The notes under the pieces were generated by a model, which ran no database searches, was not told the DNA's origin, and saw nothing but the letters and a program-made list of their open reading frames with translations. Of a stretch of DNA of 17,220 nucleotides, positions 14,021-17,220 are shown piece after piece. The translations under genes were made by a program, and so were the position numbers. Origin of the DNA: Bacteroidales bacterium GP2 (lineage in GTDB: Bacteria; Bacteroidota; Bacteroidia; Bacteroidales; Muribaculaceae); assembly GCA_001701115.1 (NCBI GenBank), contig DAAJ01000030.1:29537-46756 (forward strand). Direction: 5' to 3'. Position 1 is the stretch's first letter; each line of letters begins with the position of its first letter.

Positions 14021-14548
14021 ATGAGACACAATAAAAACTTCAACCACCTCGGACGCAAGAAGGCTCACCGCGACGCGCTCCTCGCAAACATGACAATCGC
14101 GCTGATCATGCGTAAACGCATCTTCACCACATTGGCTAAAGCTAAAGCGCTCCGTATGTATGCCGAGCCCCTCATCAACCGGGCTAAAAATGACACAATG
14201 GCTAACCGCCGCCTCGTTTTCAGCTACCTTCAGAACAAGGAAGCTGTCACAGAACTTTTCCGTGAAGTAGCGCAGAAGATTGCTGAAAGAAACGGAGGCT
14301 ATACCCGCATCCTCAAGACTGGAAACCGTCTTGGTGACAATGCAAAAGTTTGCTTCATTGAGCTTGTTGACTACAATGAGAATATGCTCAAGGACAAAAA
14401 CGGCAAAAAAGAAGGACGCACACGCCGCAGCCGTCGCTCAAACAAAAGCGCTGCAGCTCCTGTCGTTGAAAATCCCGTTGAAGCAGCTAAAGAGGCGGAA
14501 CCCGAACTCCCCGCTGCTGAACCCGAAGCAGAAAAAGCGGCTGAATAA
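14021..14548 (+). CDS. rplQ: 50S ribosomal protein L17 (bL17) with acidic C-terminal tail
   Basis: L17 sits near the tunnel exit of the large subunit. The conserved core covers residues 1-120: MRHNKNFNHLGRKKAHRDAL at the start, then IFTTLAKAKALRMYAEPLIN and GGYTRILKTGNRLGDNAKVC. At 175 residues it exceeds the roughly 116-127 of most bacteria. The extra part is a basic linker (about 126-142, rich in Lys and Arg) and an Ala/Glu/Pro tail (143-175) that is probably disordered. Similar tails occur in this phylum; their role is not known to me. This is the last gene of the run; an intrinsic terminator begins 25 bases after the stop. Confidence 0.97.
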   Translation: MRHNKNFNHLGRKKAHRDALLANMTIALIMRKRIFTTLAKAKALRMYAEPLINRAKNDTMANRRLVFSYLQNKEAVTELFREVAQKIAERNGGYTRILKTGNRLGDNAKVCFIELVDYNENMLKDKNGKKEGRTRRSRRSNKSAAAPVVENPVEAAKEAEPELPAAEPEAEKAAE

Positions 14549-14572
14549 GCAATATTGCAACGTTTCAACCAT

Positions 14573-14618
14573 ATTTCAGGTCGCCCGGCAATTTTGCCAG
14601 GCGGCCTGAAATCATTTT
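14573..14618 (+). terminator. Intrinsic terminator after rplQ
   Basis: ATTTCAGG (14573-14580) pairs with CCTGAAAT (14605-14612), and the stem continues inward through TCGCC/GGCGG (one G-T pair), a C-A mismatch and GGCA/TGCC to a four-base loop ATTT. This gives about 17 pairs plus one mismatch, followed by CATTTT. It marks the end of the ribosomal run. The T-tract is modest. Confidence 0.8.
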
Positions 14619-14661
14619 AACCACAAACAAAAAATAAAAAACATCAAAAACCGCATGACCG

Positions 14662-14698
14662 CTGCAAACTATTCCGGTAGAATTTCTTAACTTTGCAG
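14662..14698. repeat. Inverted repeat spanning the eno promoter
   Basis: CTGCAAA (14662-14668) and TTTGCAG (14692-14698) are perfect 7-base inverted copies 23 bases apart. The right copy contains the TTTG of the -7 box, and the left lies about where a -33 element would be. It could be a dimeric regulator's operator or a chance match. Confidence 0.35.
14688..14695 (+). promoter_or_regulatory. Bacteroidota -7 box of the eno promoter
   Basis: TAACTTTG matches TAnnTTTG at all fixed bases and is followed by CA, as before rpsM. Transcription would start near 14700-14704, giving a leader of about 62-66 bases. No canonical -33 TTTG is seen. The position between the rplQ terminator and eno supports an independent eno transcript. 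Confidence 0.65.
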
Positions 14699-14765
14699 AA
14701 AGCGTGTGAAAAGCGCGCAATTAACAATAAACATATAACCAAAACCCTTAATATACCGAACAATT

Positions 14766-16061
14766 ATGAGAATTGAGAAAATTATCGGTCGTGAGGTGCT
14801 CGATTCAAGAGGCAACCCCACAGTTGAAGTAGACGTTATCCTCGAATCTGGTGCACGCGGTCGCGCTTCTGTTCCCTCCGGAGCATCTACAGGCGTTAAC
14901 GAAGCACTTGAGCTCCGTGACGGTGACAAATCACGTTACCTCGGAAAAGGTGTGACCAAAGCTGTTGCTAATGTAAATGGTCCTATTGCAGAAGCACTCA
15001 TCGGCATGAGCGCACTTGACCAGATCAAGATTGACGAAACAATGATTGCACTTGATGGCACCGAAACTAAGTCAAACCTCGGCGCAAATGCAATCCTCGG
15101 CGTTTCACTCGCTGTGGCTAAAGCTGCTGCTGACTACCTTGACCTTCCCCTTTACAAATATATCGGTGGCGTGAACTCATACGTTCTCCCCGTGCCCATG
15201 ATGAACATCATCAACGGTGGTGCTCACTCAGACGCTCCCATCTGTTTCCAGGAATTCATGATTCGCCCCATCGGCGCATGCTGCTTCAAGGAAGGTATCA
15301 GAATGGGTACAGAGGTTTTCCACAACCTTAAGAAAGTTCTTCATGACCGTGGTCTTTCAACTGCAGTTGGTGACGAAGGCGGTTTCGCTCCCGCTCTTGA
15401 CGGCACAAAGGACGCCCTCAATGTGATCATCAAAGCTATCGAGCTCGCAGGCTACGTTCCCGGAAAGGACGTTACTATCGGTCTTGACTGCGCTTCTTCT
15501 GAATTCTACAAAGACGGCGTTTACGACTATACATGGAAGCAGGGTCCCAACGCTCCCAAGTACACATCAGAGCAGCAGGCTCAGTACCTCAAGGAACTCG
15601 TTGAAGAATTCCCCATCGACTCTATCGAGGACGGCATGGCTGAAGGAGACTGGGAAGGCTGGAAGATTCTCACCGACCTTATCGGCAAACGTTGCCAGCT
15701 CGTGGGTGACGACCTCTTCGTTACAAACGTGAAATATCTCGAAAAAGGTATCGAACTCGGTTGCGCTAACTCAATCCTCGTGAAAGTTAACCAGATCGGT
15801 TCACTCACAGAAACACTCCGCGCAGTTGAGCTCGCACAGCGCAACGGCTACACAGCAGTTATCTCTCACCGTTCTGGTGAAACTGAAGACGCTACTATCG
15901 CCGACATCGCTGTTGCTACTAACGCAGGTCAGATCAAAACCGGTTCTGCAAGCCGTTCAGACCGTATGGCTAAGTACAACCAGCTCCTCCGTATCCAGGA
16001 AGAACTCGGCGCTGCCGCTCAGTATGGCTATGGCAAGCGTACCAAAATGCCCCAGGCATAA
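14766..16061 (+). CDS. eno: Enolase (phosphopyruvate hydratase)
   Basis: Enolase interconverts 2-phosphoglycerate and phosphoenolpyruvate in glycolysis and gluconeogenesis, in the cytosol with Mg2+. The 431 residues match the bacterial family. The N-terminus MRIEKIIGREVLDSRGNPTV is typical. Active-site residues are all visible: Glu163 (FQEF), Glu204 (GDEGGF), metal ligands Asp241 (GLDCASSEFY), Glu288 (SIEDGM) and Asp315 (GDDLFVTN), Lys340 (ILVKVNQIG), the His368-Arg369-Ser370 loop (SHRSGETED) and Lys391 (IKTGS). The ATG at 14766 follows an A-rich leader with no SD. It has its own promoter and terminator, so it is probably not regulated with the ribosomal genes. Confidence 0.99.
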   Translation: MRIEKIIGREVLDSRGNPTVEVDVILESGARGRASVPSGASTGVNEALELRDGDKSRYLGKGVTKAVANVNGPIAEALIGMSALDQIKIDETMIALDGTETKSNLGANAILGVSLAVAKAAADYLDLPLYKYIGGVNSYVLPVPMMNIINGGAHSDAPICFQEFMIRPIGACCFKEGIRMGTEVFHNLKKVLHDRGLSTAVGDEGGFAPALDGTKDALNVIIKAIELAGYVPGKDVTIGLDCASSEFYKDGVYDYTWKQGPNAPKYTSEQQAQYLKELVEEFPIDSIEDGMAEGDWEGWKILTDLIGKRCQLVGDDLFVTNVKYLEKGIELGCANSILVKVNQIGSLTETLRAVELAQRNGYTAVISHRSGETEDATIADIAVATNAGQIKTGSASRSDRMAKYNQLLRIQEELGAAAQYGYGKRTKMPQA

Positions 16062-16090
16062 TCACGCAGCTTAGCTTGACACATAAAAAT

Positions 16091-16130
16091 AAGACCGCAT
16101 CGGGTTTCCGGTGCGGTCTTGCTATTTTTT
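16091..16130. terminator. Bidirectional terminator between eno and the convergent DUF1460 gene
   Basis: AAGACCGCATCGG (16091-16103) pairs with CCGGTGCGGTCTT (16108-16120), 13 pairs with one G-T, around the loop GTTT. On the plus strand it is followed by GCTATTTTTT. On the minus strand it is followed by ATTTTTAT. Both genes can therefore terminate on it. Confidence 0.88.
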
Positions 16131-16142
16131 AAGTGGAACTTA

Positions 16143-17000
16143 TTATTCTTTTAGCCGGACTATGCGTATGCCGGTCGCGTTTCTGTTGCGTTTGAGGTAA
16201 TCGGTGAGAGGCAGGTTGTCCACGCACACCTTCCCCTCCTTTGAAGAAGCGTGAAGCAAATGGATCTTGCCGTTGACTTCCACCGCAATTCCGACATGGC
16301 TGACATCCAGTCCGGGAGTCTTGCAAGTGATGGCGATTATGTCGCCCGGGCGTATGTCTGCTGCTCCGACATTAGCGCTCTTTATATATGGGTAGCGGTG
16401 AGAGCGGAATCCCACTTGGACATTCTTCATCTTTTCAAATTCCGCGCTGTCGGCAAGAGCCTCATACTTGTCCCTGTTCTCTGTCATGAACTCAAGGGTC
16501 TTTATCTGGTGCGTAGCGTTAGCAATTCGATCCGTTACCTCCATAATATTGCCCCGGTGGCTGTTGTCTACCACCCAGTCGCTGAAATAGTGCAGGCGGG
16601 ATGCGTATCCGTCCATATTTCCGCCACGGTAACGCAGCCTTTCAAGGTTATATATGAAATCAATCCATGAGGTTCTCCGCTCTCCCAGCGTTTGAGCGAG
16701 CGCGGCAACATTTTCCATGAAAGACATGCAATCCATGCCTTGCAGGTTCACCGTCAGTTGCTCGGGGATAGCTTCAAGCGTACCGCCGACGTAGGGAGTG
16801 CCCTCGAAACTTTTGCCGATTTTCACCATGTAGTCATTTAGGCTCGTTCCGGGGGAAAGGTTTTCGACTAAAATTCGTGTGATTGTGGTGGTGTCGGTGC
16901 TTTCATTGCCAAATCTCACTTGGGCGGGGGAGACGGCGTAACCATCCATATTATATAGGAGGGTTATTGCTGAAGCTATAAGGATTGATTTGAATCTCAT
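16143..17000 (-). CDS. Secreted DUF1460 family protein (NlpC/P60-like, probable peptidoglycan amidase)
   Basis: The 285-residue product resembles DUF1460 (N-acetylmuramoyl-L-alanine amidase-like) proteins, a branch of the NlpC/P60 cysteine-peptidase superfamily common in Bacteroidota. Residues 1-22 form a probable signal peptide: basic MRFK, a hydrophobic core, then a likely cut after GYA. The catalytic Cys is probably Cys91 in QGMDCMSFMENVAAL. The catalytic His is probably His235 in DVSHVGIAVEVNGKIH, and His250 in HLLHASS may be the third polar residue. The GDIIAI strand near 219-224 fits the fold. It probably cleaves or trims peptidoglycan peptides in the periplasm; the exact bond is unknown. 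It stands alone and converges on eno across a shared terminator. The ATG at 16998-17000 places the signal peptide correctly. Confidence 0.85.
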   Translation of the reverse strand: MRFKSILIASAITLLYNMDGYAVSPAQVRFGNESTDTTTITRILVENLSPGTSLNDYMVKIGKSFEGTPYVGGTLEAIPEQLTVNLQGMDCMSFMENVAALAQTLGERRTSWIDFIYNLERLRYRGGNMDGYASRLHYFSDWVVDNSHRGNIMEVTDRIANATHQIKTLEFMTENRDKYEALADSAEFEKMKNVQVGFRSHRYPYIKSANVGAADIRPGDIIAITCKTPGLDVSHVGIAVEVNGKIHLLHASSKEGKVCVDNLPLTDYLKRNRNATGIRIVRLKE

Positions 17001-17033
17001 ATCTGGGTATTTTGTTTTGAAGATAATTTACCA

Positions 17034-17064
17034 CGAAAATACTTACAAAAAATCAATTCAGCAA
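17034..17064 (-). promoter_or_regulatory. Weak candidate promoter for the DUF1460 gene
   Basis: On the minus strand, TATTTTCG (17041-17034) is one base from TAnnTTTG, and TTG (17064-17062) lies 20 bases upstream of it, near the Bacteroidota -33 spacing. The leader would be about 27 bases. The sequence is A/T-rich, so chance matches are likely. Confidence 0.3.
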
Positions 17065-17080
17065 CCGTTTTTTGTGTTTC

Positions 17081-17120
17081 ATGCGATAATAGCTATAAAA
17101 TCAGCATATTATGCGATAAT
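17081..17120. repeat. Paired 10-base direct repeat upstream of the DUF1460 gene
   Basis: ATGCGATAAT occurs at 17081-17090 and 17111-17120, starting exactly 30 bases apart, about three DNA turns. The second copy overlaps a perfect palindrome GCATATTATGC (17104-17114). The spacing would suit two regulator dimers on one DNA face, but this is inference. The rest of 17001-17220 is AT-rich with no gene I can support. Confidence 0.4.
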
Positions 17121-17220
17121 TTCCAAAAGTTGGGAAAAATGCGCAAATGTGAATCAATGTAAAATATATGCTTTATGTGTTAAAACTTGGTTAAAAAGAG
17201 TAGGAGGGTATTGCAGTTAT

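Noticed and set aside
14573..14618. A conserved L17 downstream regulatory RNA
   Set aside because: The hairpin is a single stem with a short T-tract at the end of the operon and is sufficiently explained as a terminator.
16251..16670. A 139-codon plus-strand open frame inside the DUF1460 gene
   Set aside because: The minus-strand protein has a signal peptide and catalytic motifs, so the plus frame is its shadow.
1..17220. A mobile element, defence system or other exotic system
   Set aside because: All genes are core housekeeping or a single cell-wall enzyme; no transposase, integrase, CRISPR repeat or toxin-antitoxin pair is visible.

Overview
The window is a core chromosomal segment from a Bacteroidota bacterium, most likely order Bacteroidales. 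A Muribaculaceae-like gut lineage is my guess, but the sequence alone does not settle the family. The evidence is threefold: the gene order of the ribosomal cluster (secY-map-infA-rpmJ-rpsM with no adk), -7 promoter boxes of the Bacteroidota form TAnnTTTG, and A-rich translation starts mostly without Shine-Dalgarno (SD) sequences. The protein variants agree: zinc-free uS14, uS4 and bL36, a long Ala/Glu-tailed bL17, and a secreted DUF1460 protein.

Bases 1-14548 are one dense plus-strand run of 29 genes equivalent to the S10, spc and alpha operons. In order they are rplC (its start lies outside the window), rplD, rplW, rplB, rpsS, rplV, rpsC, rplP, rpmC, rpsQ, rplN, rplX, rplE, rpsN, rpsH, rplF, rplR, rpsE, rpmD, rplO, secY, map, infA, rpmJ, rpsM, rpsK, rpsD, rpoA and rplQ. 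Together they encode ribosomal proteins, the SecY channel that exports nascent proteins, the methionine aminopeptidase that trims them, initiation factor IF-1 and the RNA polymerase alpha subunit. Most gaps are under 45 bases; rplC/rplD and rplX/rplE overlap by one base (TAATG). rpmD (59 aa) and rpmJ (38 aa) are very short but clear.

Three breaks in this run carry regulatory structure. An 80-base gap before rpsH holds a bulged hairpin. A perfect TAnnTTTG box lies just before rpsM. The 173-base gap before rpsD holds a closing helix around an apparent H-type pseudoknot, a strong candidate for an S4 autoregulatory leader RNA. The run ends in an intrinsic terminator after rplQ.

Bases 14549-16130 are a separate unit: a promoter, the enolase gene eno, and a terminator that looks bidirectional. 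Facing it on the minus strand (16143-17000) is a secreted DUF1460 (NlpC/P60-superfamily) protein, probably acting on the cell wall. The last 220 bases are AT-rich and non-coding. They probably hold this gene's promoter plus a 10-base direct repeat spaced exactly 30 bases apart.

I found no mobile element, CRISPR array, tRNA, rRNA, pseudogene or exotic system. No stretch over 300 bases lacks a gene. The most interesting item is the rpsD leader RNA.
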